The notes under the pieces were generated by a model, which made no database searches, was not told the DNA's origin, and saw nothing but the letters and a program-made list of their open reading frames with translations. From assembly GCF_003261055.1 (NCBI RefSeq), contig NZ_CP030073.1, positions 6,510,001 to 6,574,000 on the forward strand: DNA of 64,000 nucleotides, in the 5' to 3' direction. The DNA is from Streptomyces cadmiisoli (GTDB lineage Bacteria > Actinomycetota > Actinomycetes > Streptomycetales > Streptomycetaceae). Position numbers and translations under genes: made by a program. Positions 36,054 to 44,603 of this stretch are shown in pieces (position 1 is the first letter of the stretch; each line of letters opens with the position of its first letter).

Positions 36054-38045
36054 ATGACGGCCGAGCTGGTGCGAGGGCAGAACCATCCGCTCTCCCAGGC
36101 CCGACTGGAGATCCGGGTCTCGGCCGGCGCGCCGATCGTGGCGGCGGCCACGCTCAGCGACGAGCTGGGCAAGGTCCACTCGGTGGAGCGGGTCGCCCAC
36201 CCGGGCGCACCCAACCTGCCCGGGCTGGAGGTCCCCCGGCAGGCTGCCGCCGACCATCGCCTCGCGGTGGACCTCAGTGCCATGCCCGACACCGTGCACC
36301 GTGTCAACGTGCTGCTCGCCCTGCCCACGGGCGCGGGGGGAGGTCCCGGCCGCTTCGGCGTCGTGGCCGCCCCCTTCGTCGCCGTCACCGGACTCGACGG
36401 CAGCGAGATCGCCAGCTACACCATCACCGGTCTGGAGGCCGAGACCGCCGTCGTCGCCCTGGAGCTCTACCGCCGCCAGGGCGCGTGGAAGGTGCGCGCG
36501 GTCGGCCAGGGCTACGCGGGCGGACTCGCCGGACTCCTCGCCGACCAGGGCCTGCCCCAGGCCCACCAACTGGCCGCCGCCATCGACGAAGCCGTGGCGC
36601 AGGGGATGGCCCGCTCGGTGGCCGCGCCCCCGCCGCGCGCCGCGGACGGCGACCGCACCCGGCAGGCGGCGCCGCCCGCGCTCGGCCCCGACCAGAGCGG
36701 CTCACCCTACGGCGGACAGGGTCCGCAGACCGGCACGGGAGCCCGTGCGGGCAACCTCGGGGCGGGAGCGGCGCCCGCCGACCCGTCCGCCCTCACACAG
36801 CCGTCGGCACCCACCAGCGGTGGTCCGATCGACTACAGCCACCCGCGCCGCCAGAACACCGCCCCGCCCCCGCCCCCGCCGACCGCGCCCCCCGCGGCGC
36901 CCGGTCAGCCCGCCCGTCCCGTCGCGGGCGACGCGACCGGCTGGTCCATGGACGAGCGGCTGTACAACCAGGTGTGGGGCATGTTCGAGGACCTGGCCCG
37001 CACCACGGCGGCCTACCGCAGTGCCGTCGACTTCGCCGAATCGCGCATGGACAAGGAGCTGGAGCAGGTCCTGTCCGACCCGCGCAGCCGGATCGGGGGA
37101 CAGGCCGACGCGGCACGGGAGTCCGCGCGGGCCCGGCACGCCGAGCTCGTCGACCAGGCCAAGCAGGTCCTCGACCGGGACGTCGCGCAGCTCACGACGG
37201 AGGCCGGTGTCGTCGAACCGGCGCTGCCACCCGCCTACGCCGGCTGGGACAACCCCGTCTGGCACGCCTACCGGGTGCCGATGGAGCTGCCGATGGCCGT
37301 GCGCCTGGGCGATCTGCGTCTGCCCGAGTGCGCCCAGCTGCGAATTCCGATGCTGCTCCGGATGCCGCTCGAACGCGGACTGTGGATAGACAGCGGACGG
37401 GCCGGATCGCTCGACGGCTCGTTCCACGACTCGCACGAGCTGCGCCGTCTGGCGATGGATTCGGCGGTCGCGCATGCGGCCCGGCTGCTCGCCGTCCACC
37501 CGGCCGGCGAGTTCAACGTCCACGTCATCGACCCGGCCGGTTCCGGAGCGTCCGCGCTGGCGCCGCTCGTGCAGTCCGGTGTGCTCGCCGCCCCGCCCGC
37601 GGTCGGCGCGGCGGGCGTGACGGAGGTCCTGGCCAGGCTCACCCAGCGTGTCGACCTGGTGCAGATGGCGGTGCGCGGCGGTGCGGCCGACGCCCTCCCG
37701 CCGGACCTGGACACCTCCCAGCACCTTCTGGTGGTCAACGACTTCCCGCACGGCTTCGACGACCGCGCCGTGACCCAGCTGCGCTACCTGGCGGACGAGG
37801 GCCCCGGCGTCGGCGTCCACCTGATGATGGTCGCGGACCGCGAGGACTCCGCCGGCTACGGCCCGCTGCTCGACCCGCTGTGGCGTTCGCTTCTGCGACT
37901 GACCCCGGTCGCGGACGATCACCTCGCGGACCCGTGGGTGGGGCACGCCTGGACATATGAGCCGCCCGTCGTGCCGCCCGGCAGCCAGGTGCTCCAGCAG
38001 GTGCTCGCCCAGGTGTCCTCCGCCCGCCGTGCCTGGCGCCGCTGA
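36054..38045 (+). CDS. TerD domain fused to FtsK-like region
   Basis: The 663-residue protein has an N-terminal TerD-type beta-sandwich (residues 1-190, with ALPTGAGGGPGRFGVVAAPFVAVTGLDGSEIASYTITGL). A long Pro/Ala/Gly linker follows (195-300). The C-terminal region (about 305-650) resembles the accessory part of FtsK/SpoIIIE-related proteins fused to TerD in actinobacteria (WGMFEDLARTTAAYRSAVDFAE, LLLRMPLERGLWIDSG, RLTQRVDLVQMAVRGG, FPHGFDDRAVTQLRYLADEGPGVGVHLMMVAD). No Walker A motif is visible, so this is not an active translocase motor. GGGGGACGAAGGCG precedes ATG 36054. Confidence 0.82.
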   Translation: MTAELVRGQNHPLSQARLEIRVSAGAPIVAAATLSDELGKVHSVERVAHPGAPNLPGLEVPRQAAADHRLAVDLSAMPDTVHRVNVLLALPTGAGGGPGRFGVVAAPFVAVTGLDGSEIASYTITGLEAETAVVALELYRRQGAWKVRAVGQGYAGGLAGLLADQGLPQAHQLAAAIDEAVAQGMARSVAAPPPRAADGDRTRQAAPPALGPDQSGSPYGGQGPQTGTGARAGNLGAGAAPADPSALTQPSAPTSGGPIDYSHPRRQNTAPPPPPPTAPPAAPGQPARPVAGDATGWSMDERLYNQVWGMFEDLARTTAAYRSAVDFAESRMDKELEQVLSDPRSRIGGQADAARESARARHAELVDQAKQVLDRDVAQLTTEAGVVEPALPPAYAGWDNPVWHAYRVPMELPMAVRLGDLRLPECAQLRIPMLLRMPLERGLWIDSGRAGSLDGSFHDSHELRRLAMDSAVAHAARLLAVHPAGEFNVHVIDPAGSGASALAPLVQSGVLAAPPAVGAAGVTEVLARLTQRVDLVQMAVRGGAADALPPDLDTSQHLLVVNDFPHGFDDRAVTQLRYLADEGPGVGVHLMMVADREDSAGYGPLLDPLWRSLLRLTPVADDHLADPWVGHAWTYEPPVVPPGSQVLQQVLAQVSSARRAWRR

Positions 38046-38075
38046 CCCCGCACCTGACCCTCACCAAGCGTATGC

Positions 38076-38112
38076 AAAGGGCCCCTGAACAGGCAGTTTG
38101 GCCCTTTCTTTA
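38076..38112 (+). terminator. Terminator after the TerD fusion gene
   Basis: AAAGGGCC (38076-38083) pairs with GGCCCTTT (38100-38107) around a 16-nt loop, followed by CTTTA. It separates the upstream Ter genes from the terC riboswitch transcript. Confidence 0.7.
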
Positions 38113-38120
38113 CCAATCCC

Positions 38121-38149
38121 TTTACCTTTCCTTGGTGATTTGGTAGGCT
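38121..38149 (+). promoter_or_regulatory. Promoter of the terC riboswitch transcript
   Basis: TTTACC (38121-38126) and TAGGCT (38144-38149) are separated by 17 bp. The start point would be near 38156, exactly at the first paired base of the riboswitch. Confidence 0.6.
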
Positions 38150-38157
38150 CCTTGGCA

Positions 38158-38341
38158 CGGAGGGGAGTACTCCCTTTGCCTACTGCGGCGTACCCGTCAA
38201 TACGGATCAGGCCAGATCCCGGGGCGTCGGCCCGTGGGTTCCGTGCGCGAGGAGCGCACCGGACGCCCGGGGTGGAAGAGACCTCCGGCAGCGACGACGC
38301 TGACTGACTGTTTGCCGTTTGCCGTTACGTACTGCCGGAGG
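38158..38341 (+). ncRNA. yybP-ykoY (manganese) riboswitch with RBS-sequestering platform
   Basis: The leader carries the yybP-ykoY hallmarks in order. GGGGAGTA is at 38162-38169, GTCAATACG at 38196-38204, a nested stem at GGGCGTC/GACGCCC (38222-38228/38262-38268) with an inner GTGCGC/GCGCAC hairpin (38243-38259), and AGACC at the 3' end of the aptamer. P1 is CGGAGG (38158-38163) with CCTCCG (38282-38287). The same 3' P1 strand, CCTCCGGCAG (38282-38291), is perfectly complementary to CTGCCGGAGG (38332-38341), the terC ribosome binding site. Ligand-stabilised P1 would free the RBS, so this reads as a translational ON switch. Members of this class bind Mn2+. Confidence 0.82.
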
Positions 38342-38345
38342 CGCA

Positions 38346-39347
38346 GTGGATGTTTCCGTGACCCTATGGGTCCTGACCATCGTGGGACTTGCCGCGCTCA
38401 TCGCGGTCGACTTTTTCATCGGTCGCAAGCCCCACGACGTATCGATCAAGGAAGCCGGGATCTGGACCGTCGTCTGGATCGCGCTGGCCGCACTCTTCGG
38501 CCTCGGGCTGCTCGTCTTCGGCGGTGGCCAGCCCGCCGGTGAGTTCTTCGCCGGCTTCATCACCGAGAAGTCGCTGAGTGTCGACAACCTCTTCGTCTTC
38601 GTCCTGATCATGGCGAAGTTCGCCGTGCCCTCGCAGTACCAGCAGCGAGTGCTCCTCGTCGGTGTGCTCATCGCGCTCGTGCTGCGTGCGATCTTCATCG
38701 CCGCCGGTGCCGCGATCCTCGCCAGCTTCTCCTGGGTGTTCTACCTGTTCGGCGCCTTCCTGATCTGGACCGCCTGGAAGCTCATCCAGGAGGCCCGCGC
38801 CGACGAGGAGGACGAGGAGTACGAGGAGAACAAGCTCCTCAAGGCCGCCGAGCGCCGCTTCGGCGTGGCCGACCGGTACCACGGCACGAAGCTGTGGATC
38901 GAGCAGAACGGCAAGCGCGTCATGACGCCGATGCTGGTCGTCATGCTCGCCATCGGCACCACGGACGTGCTGTTCGCGCTGGACTCGATCCCTGCGATCT
39001 TCGGTCTGACGCAGGACCCGTACATCGTGTTCACGGCCAACGCGTTCGCGCTGATGGGCCTCAGGCAGCTGTACTTCCTCATCGGCGGACTGCTGAGGAA
39101 GCTGGTCCACCTGTCGTACGGCCTGTCGATCATCCTGGGCTTCATCGGGGTGAAGCTGGTGCTGCACGCCCTGCACGAGTCCGGGGTCCACGTACCGGAG
39201 ATCAGCATCCCGGTCTCCCTCGGCGTGATCTGCTCGGTCCTGATCGTCACCACGATCACCAGCCTCAGGGCCTCCAAGAAGCAGGCCGAGGCGGAAGCGG
39301 CGCAGGCGCGGAGCGCGGGCGACGAGAAGGACAGCGTCGACGTCTGA
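38346..39347 (+). CDS. TerC/Alx family membrane protein
   Basis: The 333-residue protein has about eight membrane helices and the TerC-family acidic residues in ITEKSLSVDNLFVFVLIM and IGTTDVLFALDSIPAIFGLTQDPYIVFTANAFALMGLR. A charged cytoplasmic loop (ADEEDEEYEENKLLKAAERR) lies between them. Related Alx/MntP-linked proteins export Mn2+; the manganese-type riboswitch in its leader supports that role here. GTG 38346 follows a GGAGG that is the 3' half of the riboswitch platform. It ends at a strong terminator at 39373. Confidence 0.93.
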   Translation: MDVSVTLWVLTIVGLAALIAVDFFIGRKPHDVSIKEAGIWTVVWIALAALFGLGLLVFGGGQPAGEFFAGFITEKSLSVDNLFVFVLIMAKFAVPSQYQQRVLLVGVLIALVLRAIFIAAGAAILASFSWVFYLFGAFLIWTAWKLIQEARADEEDEEYEENKLLKAAERRFGVADRYHGTKLWIEQNGKRVMTPMLVVMLAIGTTDVLFALDSIPAIFGLTQDPYIVFTANAFALMGLRQLYFLIGGLLRKLVHLSYGLSIILGFIGVKLVLHALHESGVHVPEISIPVSLGVICSVLIVTTITSLRASKKQAEAEAAQARSAGDEKDSVDV

Positions 39348-39372
39348 CCGCGACGGACGTAGTACGAACCAC

Positions 39373-39417
39373 CACCGGGAGCGGTGATCGGCCTTGGGTC
39401 GATCACCGCTCCCGGTG
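39373..39417 (+). terminator. terC terminator
   Basis: An 18-bp perfect stem pairs 39373-39390 with 39400-39417 around a 9-nt loop, 25 nt beyond the terC stop. Confidence 0.8.
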
Positions 39418-39522
39418 CTTGTGCCGGAGGAGTCCGGCGCGGGCGCCCGGGCTTGGACAGGACGACCTCGCGATGGAATCGACCGGAATGCGAGGGTTCT
39501 ACCCGTCTGGCACGATCTCTGC

Positions 39523-40620
39523 ATGATCACTCGGCTCAGGTCGCTCACCCGGTGGACGTCCCTGGTGCCGGTGCTCGCGGTGATCCTGCTCGTCCTCACC
39601 TGGGGGCGGGATCTGCCGGCCGCGGTCGTGGCGGTGGTGACCGTCGTGCTGGCGGGGGCGGTCCTAGCCGCCGTGCACCACGCCGAAGTGGTCGCCCACC
39701 GGGTCGGTGAACCCTTCGGTTCGCTCGTCCTCGCGGTCGCCGTCACGATCATCGAGGTCGCCCTGATCGTCACCCTGATGATCGACGGCGGGGACAAGAG
39801 CTCGACGCTGGCCAGGGACACCGTCTTCGCCGCGGTGATGATCACCTGCAACGGTATCGTCGGCGCCAGTCTGCTGGTGGCCTCGCTGCGCCACGGCACG
39901 GCGGTGTTCAACCCCGAGGGCACGGGCGCGGCCCTCGCGACCGTGGCGACGCTCGCCACGCTGAGCCTGGTACTGCCCACGTTCACGACGAGCAAGCCGG
40001 GCCCCGAGTTCTCCGGGGTGCAGCTCACCTTCGCGGCGCTGTCCTCACTGATCCTGTACGGCCTGTTCGTGGCGACCCAGACCGTGCGGCACCGTGACTA
40101 TTTCCTGCCGATCACCCGGCAGGGCGAGGTGATCACGGCGGACGCCCACGCCGACGCGCCGTCCGCCCGCGCCGCCTGGACCAGCCTGACACTGCTGGGA
40201 CTCGCACTGGTCGGCGTGGTCGGCCTGGCCAAGGGCGTGTCGCCCACCATCGAGTCCACCGTGGAGGCCGCCGGGCTGCACCACGCCGTCGTCGGTGTGA
40301 TCATCGCGCTGCTGGTGCTGCTTCCCGAGACCATCGCCGCGCTGCGCTCGGCCCGCCGCGACCGGGTGCAGACAAGTCTCAACCTCGCGCTCGGCTCGGC
40401 CATGGCCAGCATCGGTCTGACGATCCCGGCCGTCGCCCTGGCGTCCATCTGGCTGTCCGGGCCACTCGTCCTCGGCCTGGGTGCCACCCACATGGTGCTG
40501 CTCGCGCTGACCGTCGTCGTCGCCTCGCTGACCGTGGTGCCCGGCCGGGCCACACCCCTGCAGGGCGGAGTCCACCTGGTGCTGTTCGCGGCCTACCTGG
40601 AACTAGCGATCAACCCGTAG
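39523..40620 (+). CDS. Ca2+/H+ antiporter (CaCA family, ChaA-like)
   Basis: The 365-residue cation exchanger has about eleven membrane helices and the two inverted alpha-repeats of the CaCA superfamily. Repeat 1 is EPFGSLVLAVAVTIIEVALIVTLM and repeat 2 is VLLPETIAALRSARRDRVQTSLNLALGSAMASIGLTIP. Both contain the conserved acidic and Gly-Ser residues that coordinate Ca2+. It would expel Ca2+ (or Na+/K+) against protons. ATG 39523 is only 175 bp after terC, and together with TerD it suggests a shared metal-ion or stress function. The terC terminator separates the transcripts. Confidence 0.88.
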   Translation: MITRLRSLTRWTSLVPVLAVILLVLTWGRDLPAAVVAVVTVVLAGAVLAAVHHAEVVAHRVGEPFGSLVLAVAVTIIEVALIVTLMIDGGDKSSTLARDTVFAAVMITCNGIVGASLLVASLRHGTAVFNPEGTGAALATVATLATLSLVLPTFTTSKPGPEFSGVQLTFAALSSLILYGLFVATQTVRHRDYFLPITRQGEVITADAHADAPSARAAWTSLTLLGLALVGVVGLAKGVSPTIESTVEAAGLHHAVVGVIIALLVLLPETIAALRSARRDRVQTSLNLALGSAMASIGLTIPAVALASIWLSGPLVLGLGATHMVLLALTVVVASLTVVPGRATPLQGGVHLVLFAAYLELAINP

Positions 40621-40646
40621 GAGGTGCCCGCGCCGCAGGGGTCAGG

Positions 40647-41951
40647 TCAGGCGGCTGTCGCCTCCACCGCCGCCACCCGTACCGGACGGGTCTCGGGGAG
40701 CAGCGCGAAGCACGCCAGGCTCAGCAGCGCGACGGCCGTCAGATACGCCGCCACCCCCCACGGAACCCGGCCGCCCTGCTCGGCCAGCGCCGTGGCGACG
40801 ATCGGAGTGAGCGCGCCGCCGAGCACGCCGCCGAGGTTGTAGCCGACGGCGGCGCCCGTACAGCGCACCCGCGGCTCGTACAGCTCCGGCAGATACGCCG
40901 CGATCACCGCGAACATCGTGACGAACGCCAGCAGCGCGACCATGAACCCCAGGAACATCAGCAACGGCTCGCCGGTCGCGAGCAACGCGACCATCGGGAA
41001 CATCCACAGAGCCGACGCGGTGCAGCCGGCCAGGCACATCGGCCGTCGCCCGTACCGGTCGCCGAGCAGGGCCACCAGCGGCGTCAACGCGCCCTTGACC
41101 ACGACCGCGGCCATGATGCAGGCCAGCATGACGGTGCGGTCGACCCCCAGCCGCTCCGTCGCGTAGGCCAGCGACCAGGTCGACACGGTGTAGAAGATCG
41201 CGTAACCGACGGCCAGCGCTCCCGCGGTGAGCAGGACGAGACGCCAGTGGTCCCGCACGACCTCCGCGAGCGGCACGCGCGCGGGCCGCTCGATCTCGAG
41301 GAACCGCGGGCTCTCGGTGAGGGACGAGCGCAGCCACAGTCCGATCAGGGCGAGCAGTCCAGCCGCCCAGAACGGTACCCGCCATCCCCACTGGGCGAAC
41401 TGGGTGTCGGACAGCGTCGCCGTCAGGACGAGCATCGCGCCGTTGGCGAGGACGAAGCCGACCGCGGGTCCCACCTGGGGGAAGCTCGACCACAGTCCGC
41501 GCCGGTCGGCCGGCGCATGCTCGGCGGTCAGCAGGACGGCCCCGCCCCACTCACCGCCGAGCCCGAGCCCTTGCAGGAAGCGCAGCACGAGCAGGAGCAC
41601 GGGGGCGGCCAGACCGATCGAGTCGTACGTGGGTACGCAGCCGACCGCGACCGTCGAGGCACCGGTCAGCAGCAGCGACAGTACGAGCACCGGCCGGCGC
41701 CCGCGCCGGTCGCCGATGTGCCCGAACAGGACCGATCCCAGGGGGCGGGCCAGGAATCCCACGGCGAACGTCCCGAAGGCCGCCAGCGTCCCCGCGAGCG
41801 GCGAGAACGTCGGGAAGAACAGCGGCCCGAGGACGAGCGCCGCGGCGGTGCCGTAGATGAAGAAGTCGTAGAACTCGATGGCCGTCCCGGCGAGAGAGGC
41901 GGCCGCGAGCCGCAGCATGGAGGGGGACCTTACGGTGCGTACATCGTGCAT
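40647..41951 (-). CDS. MFS transporter, metabolite:H+ symporter (MHS) family
   Basis: The 434-residue protein has twelve predicted helices. The MHS signature appears as SLAGTAIEFYDFFIYGTAAALV in helix 1, the loop 2-3 motif GHIGDRRGRRPVLV, and RFLQGLGLGGEWGGAVLL in helix 4. MHS carriers import osmolytes, shikimate, citrate or aromatic acids with protons; which one is not decidable. The aroQ gene lies two genes away, but on the opposite strand. ATG 41951 has no strong SD. Confidence 0.88.
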   Translation of the reverse strand: MHDVRTVRSPSMLRLAAASLAGTAIEFYDFFIYGTAAALVLGPLFFPTFSPLAGTLAAFGTFAVGFLARPLGSVLFGHIGDRRGRRPVLVLSLLLTGASTVAVGCVPTYDSIGLAAPVLLLVLRFLQGLGLGGEWGGAVLLTAEHAPADRRGLWSSFPQVGPAVGFVLANGAMLVLTATLSDTQFAQWGWRVPFWAAGLLALIGLWLRSSLTESPRFLEIERPARVPLAEVVRDHWRLVLLTAGALAVGYAIFYTVSTWSLAYATERLGVDRTVMLACIMAAVVVKGALTPLVALLGDRYGRRPMCLAGCTASALWMFPMVALLATGEPLLMFLGFMVALLAFVTMFAVIAAYLPELYEPRVRCTGAAVGYNLGGVLGGALTPIVATALAEQGGRVPWGVAAYLTAVALLSLACFALLPETRPVRVAAVEATAA

Positions 41952-42011
41952 GCCGCGTCAACTACCCACGGTGACGGGCGGTTACGGGGGCGTACGGGGG
42001 CGTGCCGTGCG

Positions 42012-43058
42012 TCAGTAGGTGACGGTGATGCGCCGGGCAGTGCCGTCGACAAGGATGGTGCCGCCGTAGGGGACGACGAACTGAGGGTCGGTGTGGCCGA
42101 GGTCCACATCGAAGACGACGAGGGTGTCCGGGGCGTAGTCCCGCAGCGCGCGCAGCACGGCCTCGCGCTGCTCAGCCGCGTAGCGGGCGCCCTCCTCGGG
42201 GCTGTTGGGACGCTCGAAGCTCCAGGTCCTCGGCCGGCCCATGAGCAGCGCGGGGAAGCGCCGCAGCAGGCCGCGCTCGCCCATGTTCCGCAGCGTGCGG
42301 AAGACCTCCGTGGCGCTAGGCATGTCCTCGGACGTCTCCAGGAAGAGCACTCCGCCGTCGTACTCGCTCAGGTCGCGGGCCGTCTCGCGGTCGGCCATCA
42401 GCAGCCAGCCGACGATCTCCAGGCAGCCGCCCCAGCTGCGGCCCTCCACCACCCGGTCGGCGTTCACCCAGGTCCACCCGGTGCCGGGCCGGGTCTCGGG
42501 CTCGGCGTCGAAGGTGGCCGGGTCCGCCCAGTCGCGGCTGACGTCGCGCCATCGCTCGGCGGGGCTCAGTTCGTACGGGCCCGAGGTGAACAGCGCCGCC
42601 CTGAGCGAGTCGGCGGTCTGCGGGTGCATCGCGCCCGGCCGGCCCAGCTCGGACATCACGGTCGCGCCGTGAAAGCCGACGATTCCGGTGTTGCGCAGAA
42701 AGGCGAGCAGGTTCGTGTTGTCGCTCGTCCCGAAGAACGGTTTCGGGTTCGCCCGGATCAACTCCCGGTCCAGGAAGGGCAGCACGGTGATCTGGTCGTC
42801 ACCGCCGATCGACGCGACGACCGCCTTGATGTCCGGGTCGGCGAAAGCGGCGTGGAGGTCGTCCGCCCGCTCCCGCGGGGTGGAGCCCATCCTGCGGGTC
42901 GTCGGATACTCGACCGGTTCGAGGCCGTACTCCTTCCGCAGCCGCTCCAGGCCCAGCTCGAAGGGCAGGGGGAGGATCCCCGGCAGGCCGGACGAGGGCG
43001 AGACGACGGCTATCCGGTCACCGGGCCGGGGCTTGGGCGGGTACACAGGTGTCACCAT
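42012..43058 (-). CDS. LD-carboxypeptidase / MccF-like S66 peptidase
   Basis: The 348-residue protein is a serine peptidase of family S66. The start PKPRPGDRIAVVSPSSGLPG leads into the nucleophile motif FGTSDNTNLLAF (Ser near residue 112). The catalytic Glu/His pair is probably in FLETSEDMPSAT and VDLGHTDPQFVVPYGG. Members either trim the tetrapeptide of muropeptides (LdcA) or cleave microcin C-type acyl-sulfamoyl adenylates (MccF). The spacing and the SWGGCLEIVGWL strand lean to the MccF-like branch. ATG 43058 lies near the divergent aroQ start. Confidence 0.87.
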   Translation of the reverse strand: MVTPVYPPKPRPGDRIAVVSPSSGLPGILPLPFELGLERLRKEYGLEPVEYPTTRRMGSTPRERADDLHAAFADPDIKAVVASIGGDDQITVLPFLDRELIRANPKPFFGTSDNTNLLAFLRNTGIVGFHGATVMSELGRPGAMHPQTADSLRAALFTSGPYELSPAERWRDVSRDWADPATFDAEPETRPGTGWTWVNADRVVEGRSWGGCLEIVGWLLMADRETARDLSEYDGGVLFLETSEDMPSATEVFRTLRNMGERGLLRRFPALLMGRPRTWSFERPNSPEEGARYAAEQREAVLRALRDYAPDTLVVFDVDLGHTDPQFVVPYGGTILVDGTARRITVTY

Positions 43059-43162
43059 GCGCGGAGGCTACGCGGGAGCCCGGTTTCGGCGCACCGTGAT
43101 AAACCGGGTCCGAGCAGCGGTCCTCCCGGGGCCGCCGTACCTCGATCCGGACCGGAGGAACC

Positions 43163-43636
43163 GTGCCCCGCACCCTGGCGAACGCCCCGATCATGATTCT
43201 CAACGGGCCCAACCTGAACCTCCTCGGGCAGCGCCAGCCGGAGATCTACGGCTCCGACACGCTCGCCGGCGTCGAGGCCCTGTGCGTCAAGGCGGCGGCC
43301 GCGCACGGCGGCACCGTGGACTTCCGCCAGTCCAACCACGAGGGCGAACTCGTCGACTGGATCCACGAGGCGCGGCTGAACCACTGCGGCATCGTGATCA
43401 ACCCGGCCGCCTACTCGCACACTTCAGTGGCGATCCTCGACGCGCTCAACACCTGCGACGGCATGCCGGTACTGGAGGTCCACATCTCCAACGTCCACAA
43501 GCGGGAGTCGTTCCGCCACCACTCGTACGTCTCGCTGCGCGCGGACGGGGTCATCGCCGGCTGCGGAGTCCAGGGGTACGTGTTCGGGGTGGAGCGGGTC
43601 GCCGCGCTGGTGGGCGCGGCACAGGCCGAGGCGTAG
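43163..43636 (+). CDS. aroQ: 3-dehydroquinate dehydratase, type II
   Basis: The 157-residue enzyme has [23 protein letters not shown] with the catalytic Tyr and Arg, [35 protein letters not shown] and the HxS-type [16 protein letters not shown]. It dehydrates 3-dehydroquinate in the shikimate pathway or in quinate catabolism. The location away from other aro genes and near an MHS carrier suggests the catabolic copy, but that is inference. GTG 43163 follows GGAGG. Confidence 0.95.
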   Translation: MPRTLANAPIMILNGPNLNLLGQRQPEIYGSDTLAGVEALCVKAAAAHGGTVDFRQSNHEGELVDWIHEARLNHCGIVINPAAYSHTSVAILDALNTCDGMPVLEVHISNVHKRESFRHHSYVSLRADGVIAGCGVQGYVFGVERVAALVGAAQAEA

Positions 43637-43864
43637 TCCCGACGCGCCCTCGGAGGCCGGCGGGGCTGGTCGCCTGGGCCGCCGGCCGAGGGCGGGGATC
43701 GGTGGACCGGCGGCCCGTACCGCGCGGGTGCCGTCATCCCGCGCGGGGCTGCCTCCAGTTGACCGCGCGACCGTGCGCGTGGGGAGCGCGCACAGTACAC
43801 GGGTAGGTGTACGGCATTCACACGGGGCGCGCGCCGTACGACTCGCGCCCCCGCGATGCCGGCT

Positions 43865-44521
43865 TCACCACCCTCGGGCGCGCCACTCCGCCAGGTGCGG
43901 CCGCTCCGCTCCGAGCGTGGTGTCGTTGCCGTGGCCGGGGTAGACCCAGGTCTCGTCCGGAAGCGTGCCGAAGATCTTCGTCTCGACGTCGTGGATCAGA
44001 CTGGCGAACGCCTTCGGATCCTTGTGGGTGTTGCCCACACCGCCGGGGAAGAGGCAGTCCCCGGTGAACACGTGCGGGTGCCCGTGCGGGTCGTCGTAGA
44101 CCAGGGCGATCGAGCCCGGTGTGTGCCCGACCAGATGGCGCGCGGTCAGCTCCACCTGCCCCACCCTGATGGTGTCCCCGTCGTCCACCGGGACGTCCGT
44201 CGGCACCGGAATGCCCTCGGTGTCCTCCCGGCCCGCGTGCGTGCGGGCGCCGGTGGCCGCCACCACCTCGGCCAGAGCCTGCCAGTGGTCGCCGTGCCGG
44301 TGCGTGGTGACGACGGACGCGATGCCGTCGTCACCGATCATGCCGAGCAGCGTCTCCGCCTCGTTCGCCGCGTCGATCAGCAACTGTTCGTCCGTGGCCC
44401 GGCAGCGCAGCAGATAGGCGTTGTTGTCCATCGGGCCGACCGCGATCTTGGTGATCATCAGGTCCTTCAGCTCGTGCACGTCCGCCGGGCCGCCGACCGT
44501 CACCTGTCCGCTGTACGTCAT
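43865..44521 (-). CDS. Metallo-beta-lactamase-fold hydrolase, glyoxalase II-like
   Basis: The 218-residue protein has the metal-binding motif TTHRHGDHWQAL (HxHxDH) near residue 73, HTPGSIALVYDD, FTGDCLFPGG and the C-terminal VYPGHGNDTTLG. This is the glyoxalase II branch that hydrolyses thioesters. In mycothiol-using actinobacteria such proteins may act on mycothiol conjugates. The neighbouring gene is a mycothiol-type isomerase-fold protein on the same strand. ATG 44521 is used. Confidence 0.88.
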   Translation of the reverse strand: MTYSGQVTVGGPADVHELKDLMITKIAVGPMDNNAYLLRCRATDEQLLIDAANEAETLLGMIGDDGIASVVTTHRHGDHWQALAEVVAATGARTHAGREDTEGIPVPTDVPVDDGDTIRVGQVELTARHLVGHTPGSIALVYDDPHGHPHVFTGDCLFPGGVGNTHKDPKAFASLIHDVETKIFGTLPDETWVYPGHGNDTTLGAERPHLAEWRARGW

Positions 44522-44603
44522 GCCGGTCAGTCTAGGGCGGCGACGGGGAGGGCAGCAGGCCGCGGACGCCGCTTCAGGGGGCACCGAGGGCGGGGCGCGG
44601 CCG

